This document shows, in pieces, positions 33,774-42,595 of a DNA stretch of 43,669 bases; positions within the stretch are counted from its first letter, which is position 1; each line of letters starts with the position of its first letter. The notes beneath the pieces were generated by a model. That model worked only from the letters and a program-made list of their open reading frames with translations. It did no database searches and was not told the DNA's origin. The stretch is from Methanomassiliicoccales archaeon. GTDB lineage: Archaea; Thermoplasmatota; Thermoplasmata; Methanomassiliicoccales; JACIVX01. The DNA lies in assembly GCA_029907465.1 (NCBI GenBank), contig JARYLV010000015.1, forward strand, positions 1-43,669, given 5' to 3'. The position numbers and the translations under genes are program-made.

Positions 33774-36700
33774 GCAACCCCCTCCGCGGCATTACCATTC
33801 GACTTGGCAGCATCCTCATGGAAGTCTGCTATGTCGCTGATGTTTGGTCTCATGATGACCGTACTGATACCTCCCTCTTGTTTCGTCACGCCAATGATAT
33901 GATCGGCCTTATTTAACGTGACCTTCCTCAGTGAAATCTGTATGAACTGGGCGGTCTTCGACGCGCGCTGTATCCTATGAGCTACCGTGTCTGCATTGAC
34001 TGCATCGAGGAACATGTCCACCTCATCGAGCAGATAAAACGGTGACGGTTGATATTCCTGAATGGCGAAGATAAATGCGAGTGCAGTGAGACTCTTCTCC
34101 CCTCCACTGAGTGCCTCCAGCCTCAGCGTCTTCCCATTCTTTGGCTTCGCCCTGATGATTAAGCCTCCCTGGAAAGGCTCTTCTGGATTTTCAAGGACAA
34201 GTTCCGCCTCTCCACCACCAGACAATTCAGCATAAGTCCTCTTGAAGTTCTCATTGACGGCTTCGTAGACCTTGAGGAGACCTGTCTTCTTCTTTTCATT
34301 CAGATCTGCCATGAGCTTCAGGAGATCATTTCTCTGGTCCGAGAGCCTTTGCATTTCCGATTTTAGCTCGTCATACCTCGCTTTCTTCGCGTCGTAGTCT
34401 TCAATTGCCTTTAGATTGACGGCGCCCATCGAAGCAAGTTGCCTCTCACATGAGTTGATCTTTTCCTTCAACGACTCGGAGGATGGTAGCGGGTAGACGA
34501 TTTGTACATTGTACTGCTTGATCTCCTCGTCGACCTCCTTAAGCTTATCCTCTGCGACAGCCAGCTTTGTTGTCAGTCCAACGGAGAAATCCTTGATCGT
34601 TTCAATTCTCGACTGCAATTTATCTTTTTCTGCCTCGAGATTCGTTTTTTCTTTGAATAGCTCATCTCTCCTTTCCCTCAACTCGTTGATCTCCTTGCCC
34701 ATTGATTCCTCGATCTTGAGTAACGCTGAGAGCTCGACCTTGAACCGCTGTTCTTTTTCCGTCGCTTCCTTCGCTTCAGTCATTAATCTTTCAATCTTTT
34801 CCTTCGCCTCCGCTTCCATCACGCCAAGGTCTTCGAGTCTCCTCCTCACCACTTGCAACTTCCCCGAAACCGCCTCCCGCTGAGACTTCAATTCGGAGAC
34901 CTCGTTAATGAGTTCAACGACTTCTGCCTGAAGATCCTTGAGCTTTTTCGAGAGATCCATCGGGGCCAGTTCGCACATCCTTTTCTTTTCCTGTTCTCTT
35001 AGCTCAGAGGCCTCGGCAATTTCCTTCGTGATAAGCTCTGTTTTCTCCGCGATAAAAGTAAGAGATTTCTCGACCTCCTCCTTTTCCTTCCTCCGCGTTT
35101 CAAGTTCGTTCTTAACCTTGAGGAGCCTCGCTTTGACCTCCTCTTTTCGTGACTCGAGGGCCTTCAGGCGCACATCGTTCGCACCACCAGCGCTGTTCAA
35201 TTCGCGGATCCTATTTTCAATTTCAATAAGTTCAGCCCTGACCTTTCTCAACTCCTCCCCGACTTTCTCAGCCTCGTCGGTCGCCTTTCTTAACTCTTCA
35301 CCAATTTCGTCAAGCTTGCTCTTTGAGGCAGACCCGAATTTGACCTGAGTTCCCTCGATCGTCCCCCCGATCATCGCACCAGAAGCTTCTAGCAACTCGC
35401 CCTCGAGTGTCACGAGGCGAACTCCTCCCATGAACCTTCTTGCTTTTTCGAGCGTTTCCATAACAACGGTGTCGCCGAAGACATACCAGAATGCTGGCCT
35501 ATACTTTTCATCGAATTTCACGAGATCAATCGCGTAACCGAGGGATTCCTTTTCTGCAAGAATCGCCTTACCCCTTGGCTTTCCATCGAGCATCTTGTTG
35601 AGCGGTAAGAAGATCGCCCTGCCGAGGTTATTCTTTTTCAAATATTCGATCGCCTGTGCGGCCACCTCATCATCGTCAACAACAATTGACTGCATTCTTG
35701 CGCCTGCGGCGACATTCAGCGCTGTTTGGTATTTTTCGTCGACCTCAGCGAGTTCTGCAATCGTCCCGTGAATTCCCTTAAGTTCCCTTCGATCACGCGC
35801 TTCAAGGATGCTGCGAACCGCACGTGTATATCCCTTCGCGACGCTTTCGAGAGCTTCCTGCTCAGCCTTCAAGTGATTGTATTCTCGCGTGAGACGCTGA
35901 ATTGCCTGCTCAAGCTCATCCGCCTGACGGCTCAATTTTGACTCGAGATTCTTTTTCGAAAGATACTGCTCCTGGAGCGCTTTTATTTCCTTCACTGAAT
36001 CTTTATCGGCGCTCCTGAGGGTCTTGATATTCCATTCGGCATCGTTGATTTCAAACTCAAGGCTCTTTCTCGATTCCTCGAGGAGGGAAATCTCTGATTC
36101 AATCCTGCTCTTTTTCTCCTCCAGTCTCTCCCGCTCCATCGAAAGCGCGTGGAGATTCTCCTCTTTTGCTTTGATTTCCTCCTCGAGAGAAGAGATCTTT
36201 TGCTGCAACGATTGAAGTTCTTCGTCGAACGCGCCAACTCTGTTCTGAATCTCTTCAAGAGCTTGTTTCTTTGACGAGAGTAATTCAGACCTGCTCTGCA
36301 GCTGCGAATCGAGATTCTTCAACTCGCTTTCCAGTCGCTCGACTTCAGGGGAAAGCTGCTCCCTTTCCTCTTTTTTAGTTTGTAAAGATTCTTCAATTTC
36401 TTTTGTACTTTCCAGAGCTCTTTCGGCTTGATCGCGCAACCTGGCAATCTGGATCTTCGCAAAATCGATTTTCTCCTTGAGTTCCTTGAAACTCTCCCCG
36501 CCTTTTTTCGACGCTTCGTCTTCGATTTCTTTTATCCGGAGTTCCATTTCGTTGATCTTTTTTGATATTTCGTCCTTTCTCAGCTGATGATCGTTGAGTT
36601 CCCGATCATATTGTTCAATCTGGCTCTTTATCGAATCGATCTCAGTGAGAACACTTTCTCTCCTCTTGTGCGCGAGCTGCGCTTTTGAAAGACTGAGGGT

Positions 36701-37375
36701 GTTTTTAATTTCGAGGTACTTAAGCGCTGATTCCCTCTCCCCCTTAAGTTGCTCGATCTGCTTTTCGAGTTCATTCATGATGATGGTGATTCTCTCAATA
36801 TTCTGCTCTGCTTCCTTCCTTTCATTTTCTGCCTTTGCTATTTCTTCATCATACCTGCTGATACCAGAAATATCATCGAGAATTCTTCTTCTCTCAATAT
36901 TTGACATTTCAACGATCTTCGTCACATCGCCCTGCTGGACAAAATTGTATCCATCAGCACTGATTCTTGCATGTGATAACAACGATTCAAACTCCGTTAG
37001 TGTTGACTTTCGATCATTGACATAGAAATATGAATTATAACCATCTCCTGCGTCCGAAAGCTTGACGAGCCTTGTCAGCTTGACAGTATCGGAATCAATG
37101 GGGATGAGCCGGTCTTTATTATCAAAAATGAGCGAGACTTTTGTATATTTTGCTGGCTGTTTTGAATTGCCGCCGTTGAAAATGAGATCTGTGAGTTTAC
37201 CAGCCCGAATTGCCCTTGAACTTTTCGGACCGAGCACAAAGAGAATTGCATCGGAGATGTTCGATTTTCCAGATCCATTTGGTCCCGTCACGGCGGTGTA
37301 CCCTTCTAAAAGGGGGATCGTTAACTTCTTGCCGAAAGATTTGAAATTTTCCAGTTCAATTTGCTTCAAGAACAT
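33770..37375 (-). CDS. smc: Chromosome segregation ATPase SMC
   Basis: 1201 residues, full length. Walker A is GPNGSGKSN (31-39) and the Q-loop is near QQGDVT (147-152). Two long coiled coils flank a hinge at about 530-670 that has the Gly-rich GAMIGG element. The C-terminal head has the signature LSGGEKSL and Walker B YLLDEVD. It organises and segregates the chromosome with ScpA and ScpB, which follow in an overlapping operon. ATG 37375 is preceded by GGGGGA with 6-base spacing. There is no sign of truncation. Confidence 0.97.
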   Translation of the reverse strand: MFLKQIELENFKSFGKKLTIPLLEGYTAVTGPNGSGKSNISDAILFVLGPKSSRAIRAGKLTDLIFNGGNSKQPAKYTKVSLIFDNKDRLIPIDSDTVKLTRLVKLSDAGDGYNSYFYVNDRKSTLTEFESLLSHARISADGYNFVQQGDVTKIVEMSNIERRRILDDISGISRYDEEIAKAENERKEAEQNIERITIIMNELEKQIEQLKGERESALKYLEIKNTLSLSKAQLAHKRRESVLTEIDSIKSQIEQYDRELNDHQLRKDEISKKINEMELRIKEIEDEASKKGGESFKELKEKIDFAKIQIARLRDQAERALESTKEIEESLQTKKEEREQLSPEVERLESELKNLDSQLQSRSELLSSKKQALEEIQNRVGAFDEELQSLQQKISSLEEEIKAKEENLHALSMERERLEEKKSRIESEISLLEESRKSLEFEINDAEWNIKTLRSADKDSVKEIKALQEQYLSKKNLESKLSRQADELEQAIQRLTREYNHLKAEQEALESVAKGYTRAVRSILEARDRRELKGIHGTIAELAEVDEKYQTALNVAAGARMQSIVVDDDEVAAQAIEYLKKNNLGRAIFLPLNKMLDGKPRGKAILAEKESLGYAIDLVKFDEKYRPAFWYVFGDTVVMETLEKARRFMGGVRLVTLEGELLEASGAMIGGTIEGTQVKFGSASKSKLDEIGEELRKATDEAEKVGEELRKVRAELIEIENRIRELNSAGGANDVRLKALESRKEEVKARLLKVKNELETRRKEKEEVEKSLTFIAEKTELITKEIAEASELREQEKKRMCELAPMDLSKKLKDLQAEVVELINEVSELKSQREAVSGKLQVVRRRLEDLGVMEAEAKEKIERLMTEAKEATEKEQRFKVELSALLKIEESMGKEINELRERRDELFKEKTNLEAEKDKLQSRIETIKDFSVGLTTKLAVAEDKLKEVDEEIKQYNVQIVYPLPSSESLKEKINSCERQLASMGAVNLKAIEDYDAKKARYDELKSEMQRLSDQRNDLLKLMADLNEKKKTGLLKVYEAVNENFKRTYAELSGGGEAELVLENPEEPFQGGLIIRAKPKNGKTLRLEALSGGEKSLTALAFIFAIQEYQPSPFYLLDEVDMFLDAVNADTVAHRIQRASKTAQFIQISLRKVTLNKADHIIGVTKQEGGISTVIMRPNISDIADFHEDAAKSNGNAAEGVA

Positions 37376-37929
37376 ATAATTCCCCCGGTATGAGGTAATA
37401 AAAAGGCTCTGCTCGATGAATTAACAAGCACTTTCACATCCCATCCCACTAGTCCGACGGTTGTCGGACAAATTTGTTATTTATTCTTTGATATTTAAAT
37501 GTTAGGTAAAGTATCTCATATTATGAAAAGGTATTGGCTATTTTTAGGAAAACCACTATGATGCGATAGAAAGCGACAAATTGGTAAATTTTACTTTCAC
37601 AAACAATGAGATATCAGGAATTTAAGAGAACGATTGTCTTTTTTTATTTCAAGTCTAGAAGATTAATACCGCTCATGCCCCAGTGTAGAAGGCGATTTTA
37701 ACCGCTTATTTTTCAGCTTCATTGAAATCTTCGTATGTGAGCAAATCACCCAGCATATTCAAGATTCCTCATGGTCTTTTTTTCAAAAGATACAAACTAA
37801 GACAAGAAATGAGACTTCCAGATAATTTATTCTTGAGAACTCGATGAAGCCAACGACATTTTAGAAAAGATTATTGAAGAGATCTTGCTATACTCGGCTT
37901 CAATCTCTAAAAAAACAGGATGGGGTGCG
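37376..37929. other. 554-base gene-free region between divergent smc and MFS genes
   Basis: AT-rich. It contains the smc ribosome site (GGGGGA), a TATA-like TTTTTATTA near 37397-37405 on the smc side and the perfect palindrome at 37452-37469. Several TATA-like tracts lie at 37485-37530, and a TATA-like CTATACT lies before the MFS gene (about 37887). No credible gene is seen. A frame running from TTG 37885 joins the MFS gene, but its first 15 residues are probably untranslated. Confidence 0.55.
37452..37469. repeat. Perfect 7-bp palindrome near smc
   Basis: GTCCGAC (37452-37458) and GTCGGAC (37463-37469) pair perfectly around GGTT. It is GC-rich within an AT-rich region, 77 bases upstream of the smc start, and has no T-tract on either side. 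It fits an operator or an RNA hairpin; which of these is not decided by sequence. Confidence 0.5.
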
Positions 37930-39252
37930 ATGAAGAAGAACGAAGAGAGCTGGTACTACACATTCTTGCCATACAACATTGCGGGTGGAAGCACCTCTCC
38001 ACTCATTCCGCTCTTTGTTACTGAGGGACTTAAAGGTAGTCTAACCCAGGTGGGCATCGTCAGCGCTATTTCATCGATCGCCTCTGTCCCGGGCAATATT
38101 CTCTGGGGGAATTTATCAGATACAACGAAAAAACGTCGCCCCTTCGTACTCCTTGGATTCGGAGGCATGGCGTTTGCATTGTTCATGATGGCGATTTCCA
38201 CGACCATTTCCTCCTATTATCTCGCCAACTTTTTCTTCGGTCTTCTTGCATGTGCCGCAGCACCTGTGGGCACTGTGCTCGTTCTTGAATCGTTTGGAAA
38301 GCATGAATGGGCAAGAAGATTAGGAGATTTCAGTAAAGTTGGCGGTATCGGTTGGGTTGCTGGTCTCATACTAGGTTCTTTATGGCTGGAATTCATGCCA
38401 GGGGCAAAAGAATCAGTTTTTTCCTTACGAGGGCTCTTCCTCGTCGCGAGCTTGCTCGCCCTCGCCTCGTTATTCCTCGCGTTGAAATGGGTTCCTGAAC
38501 CGGAAGAGAAGGTCAGGAGGGAACACATTGAAAAAAATATTTTGGATCAGCCACTCATCGTCTTCGAAAAAGTCAAATATTTTCCTCACAGGCTTCTTCA
38601 TATTCTTCGAATCAGCACAAGAAATCTCAGCATGCGAAATTTTCCTTCGAATTTAAAAAAATATTACATCATGACATTTCTTGCATTCACGGGTTTTCTC
38701 ACGTTCTATGTGGGTCTTCCAATTTATCTGAGAAACTATGTTGGTATTTCTAACTCAGAAGTTTTCGTTGTTTTTCTCGCGAGCTCAGCGGTTTCAGCGA
38801 TTACCTACTCGATTGCGGGGAGATGGGTTGCACGTTTTGGCGGAAAGAAGACGCAACTGGCTGCGTTTGTTGGAAGAATCGTCCTTTTTCCGTCTTTCTT
38901 CGCTGTCACCTTCCTTCCTCTGACCAAAGAGTGGCTAATCATCACTCTTTGCATCCTTCACGGACTGATCGGTTTTTGCTGGGCAAACCTCAGTGTCGCG
39001 GGAAACGCGCTCGTCTCGAACATGTCGTACTCGGAATTTCGAACAGAATCTCTCGGTATTTATAGCGCAATCCAAGGTCTTGGATCGATCATGGGATCAT
39101 TCATCGGAGGTATCATAGCTGAGTATTTCGGTTTCTTTGCGACATTCGTCATCGCATCCCTTTTTGTCCTCTGTGCGGCAATCATTCTAATGATCCTCGA
39201 TGTGGAAAAAGGACCGTCAGAACAAGCAGATCAGCACGCTATTCATACATGA
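37930..39252 (+). CDS. Major facilitator superfamily transporter
   Basis: 440 residues with about 12 membrane helices and a charged central loop (about 195-245). The MFS motif A between helices 2 and 3 reads GNLSDTTKKRRP. The second half begins with YYIMTFLAFTGFL and has a weaker motif-A equivalent, GRWVARFGGKK. The sequence gives no substrate; drug or metabolite efflux would be typical. The open frame starts at TTG 37885, but ATG 37930 directly follows GGATGGGGTG and fits the start of helix 1, so I chose it. It is monocistronic and ends 14 bases before a convergent flavodoxin gene. Confidence 0.88.
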   Translation: MKKNEESWYYTFLPYNIAGGSTSPLIPLFVTEGLKGSLTQVGIVSAISSIASVPGNILWGNLSDTTKKRRPFVLLGFGGMAFALFMMAISTTISSYYLANFFFGLLACAAAPVGTVLVLESFGKHEWARRLGDFSKVGGIGWVAGLILGSLWLEFMPGAKESVFSLRGLFLVASLLALASLFLALKWVPEPEEKVRREHIEKNILDQPLIVFEKVKYFPHRLLHILRISTRNLSMRNFPSNLKKYYIMTFLAFTGFLTFYVGLPIYLRNYVGISNSEVFVVFLASSAVSAITYSIAGRWVARFGGKKTQLAAFVGRIVLFPSFFAVTFLPLTKEWLIITLCILHGLIGFCWANLSVAGNALVSNMSYSEFRTESLGIYSAIQGLGSIMGSFIGGIIAEYFGFFATFVIASLFVLCAAIILMILDVEKGPSEQADQHAIHT

Positions 39253-39266
39253 AGGAGCATGAAAGA

Positions 39267-39722
39267 TCATTTCTGTCTGATTGCACCCGCGATTTTTCTT
39301 CCAAAAGTAACGGCTTTGGCCTCTTCTCCAGGTGCAAGAGGCCCCTTCATGTTCTCGACGATAAACCATTCTCCGGGTACGGCAATTTTCATTCCAGCAC
39401 GTTCCATCATTTTCTGAATCTTCTGAGCGCCGCCTTTCGAAGCCTTGTCGAATCTCGTATCAAAGGCCGCTCCAATCTTTCCGGACGCACCAGTTTTAAT
39501 TGCAGATTTCAAAACTTTCTTAATCGCTCCAGTTGCACTTCCAACATGAGTAGGACTTCCCAAGACCCAAACATCTGCAGATTTGAAATCATCCGCTGTG
39601 ACCGAATCCGCTTTTTTGCAAGTTACATCGTTGAGGCCAACTTCCTTCATGCCAGCGCATATGGACAAAGCAATCTTTTCCGTATTCCCATATGACGAAT
39701 CATAAACGACCAGGACTTTCAC
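39267..39722 (-). CDS. Flavodoxin family protein
   Basis: 151 residues. The FMN phosphate loop is SSYGNTEKIA (9-18) and a second FMN-contact segment is LGSPTHVGSATG. It is a small soluble electron carrier that may replace ferredoxin. The start is GTG 39722, with GGTGAT just upstream and TATA-like TTGTATAAG about 37 bases upstream. It could donate electrons to radical SAM enzymes or to Hdr-type complexes, but nothing in the position shows a partner. Confidence 0.9.
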   Translation of the reverse strand: MKVLVVYDSSYGNTEKIALSICAGMKEVGLNDVTCKKADSVTADDFKSADVWVLGSPTHVGSATGAIKKVLKSAIKTGASGKIGAAFDTRFDKASKGGAQKIQKMMERAGMKIAVPGEWFIVENMKGPLAPGEEAKAVTFGRKIAGAIRQK

Positions 39723-39938
39723 GATATCACCAATAATTGATCATTGATACCTTCCCTTATACAATTTGCGTATCTTTAGGGTGGAACATCGAAGGAATTC
39801 TGAAATCACTATTGAAATTTAAAAGACGAATACAGTCGACTCTATATCCAGATTCACGAGCTACCACTGAATTCCTTATTACCAAAGAATACTAAAATCA
39901 CGAACAAAGAATCATTCCAAAATCGTAAATAAAGAAAG

Positions 39939-40023
39939 TGCAGGGAGGAGGATTTGAACCCCCGAACGCCTACGCGACGAGACCCTGAATCTCGCACCGT
40001 TGGCCAGGCTTGGTTATCCCTGC
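39939..40023 (-). tRNA. tRNA-Leu (anticodon CAG)
   Basis: 85 bases. Acceptor GCAGGGA/TCCCTGC with discriminator A. The anticodon stem CGAGA/TCTCG encloses the loop TTCAGGG, giving CAG. A long variable arm marks it as a class II tRNA. The T arm is GGGGG TTCAAAT CCTCC with one G-T pair. There is no intron and no encoded CCA; a T-rich tract follows. TATA-like TTTTAGTAT lies about 35 bases upstream. Confidence 0.95.
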
Positions 40024-40071
40024 AACTAGATTAAGAAAGAGAGATACTGTCGCGATACTAAAACCTTACCC

Positions 40072-40092
40072 AATACTCAATCCATGAGTATT
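40072..40092. repeat. 8-bp inverted repeat upstream of tRNA-Leu and the phosphoesterase gene
   Basis: AATACTCA (40072-40079) and TGAGTATT (40085-40092) pair perfectly around ATCCA. It sits about 50 bases upstream of tRNA-Leu on one strand and 125 bases before the phosphoesterase gene on the other. Either an operator or a hairpin is possible. Confidence 0.35.
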
Positions 40093-40216
40093 TAGGGCTT
40101 GAGTTCAAGCCGTTTGATTTAGTAATCCTGACATTTTATTTGGATAAGTAAAGGAAAAGCAACACGCAATGATGCCTGATTTATAGGAGTTCGTCAAATT
40201 CAGAATATTGAGAGAG

Positions 40217-40666
40217 ATGGCGCTCGACGAATACAAGAAAAAGAGAAATTTTATCATAACCCCGGAGCCAGAGGGAAGCGTTCAAGGGATTGAGGATGAG
40301 TTTGTCATTCAAGAACATCATGCCTCGCACTTGCATTTCGATTTTCGCCTTTCCCTTGACGGCGTTCTGAAAAGTTGGGCTATTCCAAAAGGTGTCCCTT
40401 TGGAAAAGGGCGTCAAGCGTCTCGCTGTCGAAACAGAAGATCATCCAATTGAATATCTTAATTTCGAGGGCGTGATTCCCGAAGGCCAATATGGTTCCGG
40501 AGAAGTGAAGATCTGGGATAGAGGGAAATTTCATCTTGTCGAGAGAACCCCTGACAGAATCGTTATTGACATCGAAGGCACGAAACTGAGAGGCCGATAT
40601 GCACTGATCAGATTTAAGGGAAAAGAAAAAGATGTAAAGAACTGGCTCCTCATCAAGACGAAATAA
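40217..40666 (+). CDS. Stand-alone LigD-type 3'-phosphoesterase
   Basis: 149 residues, the phosphoesterase (PE) domain of bacterial LigD without ligase or polymerase. All six active-site residues of LigD PE align: H34, H40, D42 and R44 (EHHASHLHFDFR), H76 and Y80 (EDHPIEY). The enzyme trims 3'-phosphates and 3'-ribonucleotides at DNA breaks. Free-standing archaeal PE proteins are known and active. ATG 40217 is chosen over TTG 40208. No Ku or ATP-dependent ligase gene is in the window, so it probably acts in a separate repair route. Confidence 0.92.
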   Translation: MALDEYKKKRNFIITPEPEGSVQGIEDEFVIQEHHASHLHFDFRLSLDGVLKSWAIPKGVPLEKGVKRLAVETEDHPIEYLNFEGVIPEGQYGSGEVKIWDRGKFHLVERTPDRIVIDIEGTKLRGRYALIRFKGKEKDVKNWLLIKTK

Positions 40667-40778
40667 TTAACAGAAACGATTTGATTCGAGACGAATTTGA
40701 TCTGATTTTTTCGAAAAAAAACTCGAGACAAAATTATCAAAAGAGACCAAGATAAGAGAAAAACAATAAAAAGAAAAA

Positions 40779-41003
40779 TTACTTGGATTTCTTCATGATT
40801 TTCATCCAGCCGCCGCTCTCGTATACGGCAAGTCCTCTCTTCGCGAGCGTCTTCTCAAATTCTTCCCATGAGATGATCTCGAGGCGAGGATTGTTTCCCT
40901 TTGTGAATTGGACACCAGTTGTTCCCTTGACACGTCCGGGCTTCAATCCTTTCTTCTTAGCAATTTCTTTTGCCTTATCCAGGCTTATTTGTTCCATTAC
41001 CAA
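40779..41003 (-). CDS. Small basic protein of unknown function
   Basis: 74 residues from TTG 41003, or 72 from ATG 40997. It is rich in Lys/Gly, with an N-terminal helix (SLDKAKEIAKKKGLKPGRVK) and an ISWEEFEKTLAKRGL segment, ending YESGGWMKIMKK. I recognise no domain, although the HTH-like first half could bind nucleic acid. Support for a real gene is good: GGAGGG lies seven bases before TTG 41003, and a TATA box lies about 80 bases upstream. The spacing favours the TTG start over the ATG. Confidence 0.7.
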   Translation of the reverse strand: MVMEQISLDKAKEIAKKKGLKPGRVKGTTGVQFTKGNNPRLEIISWEEFEKTLAKRGLAVYESGGWMKIMKKSK

Positions 41004-41080
41004 TTCTTTTCCCTCCTATTTTTGCAAGTCAATTTCGGCCAGCAACAGGCCATATGACTGGTTAGTAATGCTTTATGCTC

Positions 41081-41090
41081 ATATATAAAA
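41081..41090 (-). promoter_or_regulatory. TATA box of the small basic protein gene
   Basis: On the minus strand it reads TTTTATATAT, predicting a start near 41059 and a leader of about 56 bases. The leader contains a GGCC-N7-GGCC repeat and the GGAGGG ribosome site. Confidence 0.5.
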
Positions 41091-41287
41091 TTTTTCATAT
41101 AATGCTCTTTATCCAGTGCCTATCCCTTTTAAAAATCTATCTCTCGCCGAATCAACAAACCAGATATATGGCTAATACTGGCAGGCAATCTGATCCGTTT
41201 TCACGACTCTCCTAACCCTCTCCTATTTACAAATATTGCGATTAAAAAGCTTTATTTCCGGCAATTTTCTTTTAATGGCGATCTAAC

Positions 41288-42595
41288 GTGACATCACTTT
41301 TCGGCTCCTCAGGCATCCGCGGTCTTGTCAATCATGAAATGACAATTGATTTGGCACAAGCGGTTGGCGCTGCCATCGGTGGTCAGTATCGCAGGGTTGT
41401 CATCGGGAAAGATGTTCGAACGAGTGGGGACATGATCGCTTGCGCTCTCTCTTCTGGAATCATGTCATGTGGTGGTGATGTTTACGATGCTGGCATAGTA
41501 CCAACGCCTACCCTCGCGCATGCGACAAGAGATTACGATTGCGGTATAATGATCACGGCCTCCCATAACCCACCAGAATACAACGGAATTAAGATATGGA
41601 ATCCCGATGGATCCTCATTCGATGATGATCAGATGGAAGACATCGAAAACGTGGTGAGATTGCTAAAGTTCAAAAAGGTTAACTGGAGAAGCGTCGGGAC
41701 GAAGTTCACACATGAGGGCGCGGTCGAGTCTCACATCGAAATCATTTCAAGACTTGTCGACCCAATTGCGGCAAAGGTTGTCGTTGATTGCGGATGCGGT
41801 GCTACCTCTATCATCACGCCCCGCCTTCTTAGAGAACTCGGTTGTAAAGTCATCTCGATCAATTCGCACCCAGATGGCTTTTTTCCAGGAAGATTGCCAG
41901 AACCGACAGAAGATCAACTGGTGCGATTGAAAGATATCGTTCTCAACGAGCATGCCGATATCGGCATCGCCCACGATGGTGATGGCGATCGGGTTGTGAT
42001 TATCGACGAGAAGGGACGATTTATCGGGGGCGACAAATTGCTTGCCCTGCTGACTGCAATGTTTGGAAAAGGCGGAGTGGTGACGACGATCGATTCCTCG
42101 ATGATCATCGACGAATTGGTTGGGGGCAAAGTGGTAAGGACAAGAGTTGGTGACGCGTACGTCTCGACCATGATGAAACAAACTGGGATCGAGTTTGGCG
42201 GGGAGCCTTCGGGCACTTTCATTTTCGCGAAGAATTCGCTTTGTCCCGACGGGATTTATGCCGCTGCTCTCCTGGTTAAAATCGCCTCTGAAAATAAAAT
42301 TTCTGAAATCGTTGACTCGTTGCAAATCTATCCATCATTTAGAGGTTCTTTCAATTTCGAGCATGCGAGAAGGAGAGAAATCGAAAGCAGGCTCGCGCAA
42401 GAAATTGAAAAGGTGAAGTGCGATAATCTGTTAACGATGGATGGATTTAGAGCCGAATTCTCAGATGGTTGGTTCCTTATTCGATTATCTGGGACGGAGC
42501 CAAAAATGAGGATCACAGTCGAAGCGCGTACAGAAGAAGCGCTCACGAGGCTCAAGACCATTTCGACAGAAATCGCAAGAAGGTGTATTTCATGA
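41288..42595 (+). CDS. glmM: Phosphoglucosamine mutase / phosphohexomutase, copy 2
   Basis: 435 residues. The phosphoserine is S92 in TASHNPP, the metal loop is DGDGDR (230-235) and the phosphate loop is RLSGTEP near 396-402. The sugar-specificity loop reads GEPSG (305-309), unlike GEENGG in copy 1, so the two enzymes probably act on different hexose phosphates. GTG 41288 is the only in-frame start near the conserved N-terminus. Its stop overlaps the next start (ATGA) of a GlmU-like gene, so glucosamine-1-phosphate formation followed by UDP-GlcNAc synthesis is the natural reading. An alternative is phosphoglucomutase/phosphomannomutase. Confidence 0.88.
   Translation: MTSLFGSSGIRGLVNHEMTIDLAQAVGAAIGGQYRRVVIGKDVRTSGDMIACALSSGIMSCGGDVYDAGIVPTPTLAHATRDYDCGIMITASHNPPEYNGIKIWNPDGSSFDDDQMEDIENVVRLLKFKKVNWRSVGTKFTHEGAVESHIEIISRLVDPIAAKVVVDCGCGATSIITPRLLRELGCKVISINSHPDGFFPGRLPEPTEDQLVRLKDIVLNEHADIGIAHDGDGDRVVIIDEKGRFIGGDKLLALLTAMFGKGGVVTTIDSSMIIDELVGGKVVRTRVGDAYVSTMMKQTGIEFGGEPSGTFIFAKNSLCPDGIYAAALLVKIASENKISEIVDSLQIYPSFRGSFNFEHARRREIESRLAQEIEKVKCDNLLTMDGFRAEFSDGWFLIRLSGTEPKMRITVEARTEEALTRLKTISTEIARRCIS

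Noticed and set aside
34509-36215. Several Ser/Phe-rich plus-strand frames opposite smc
   Set aside because: They are antisense shadows of the SMC coiled coils, with the typical Ser/Leu/Phe bias of such shadows.
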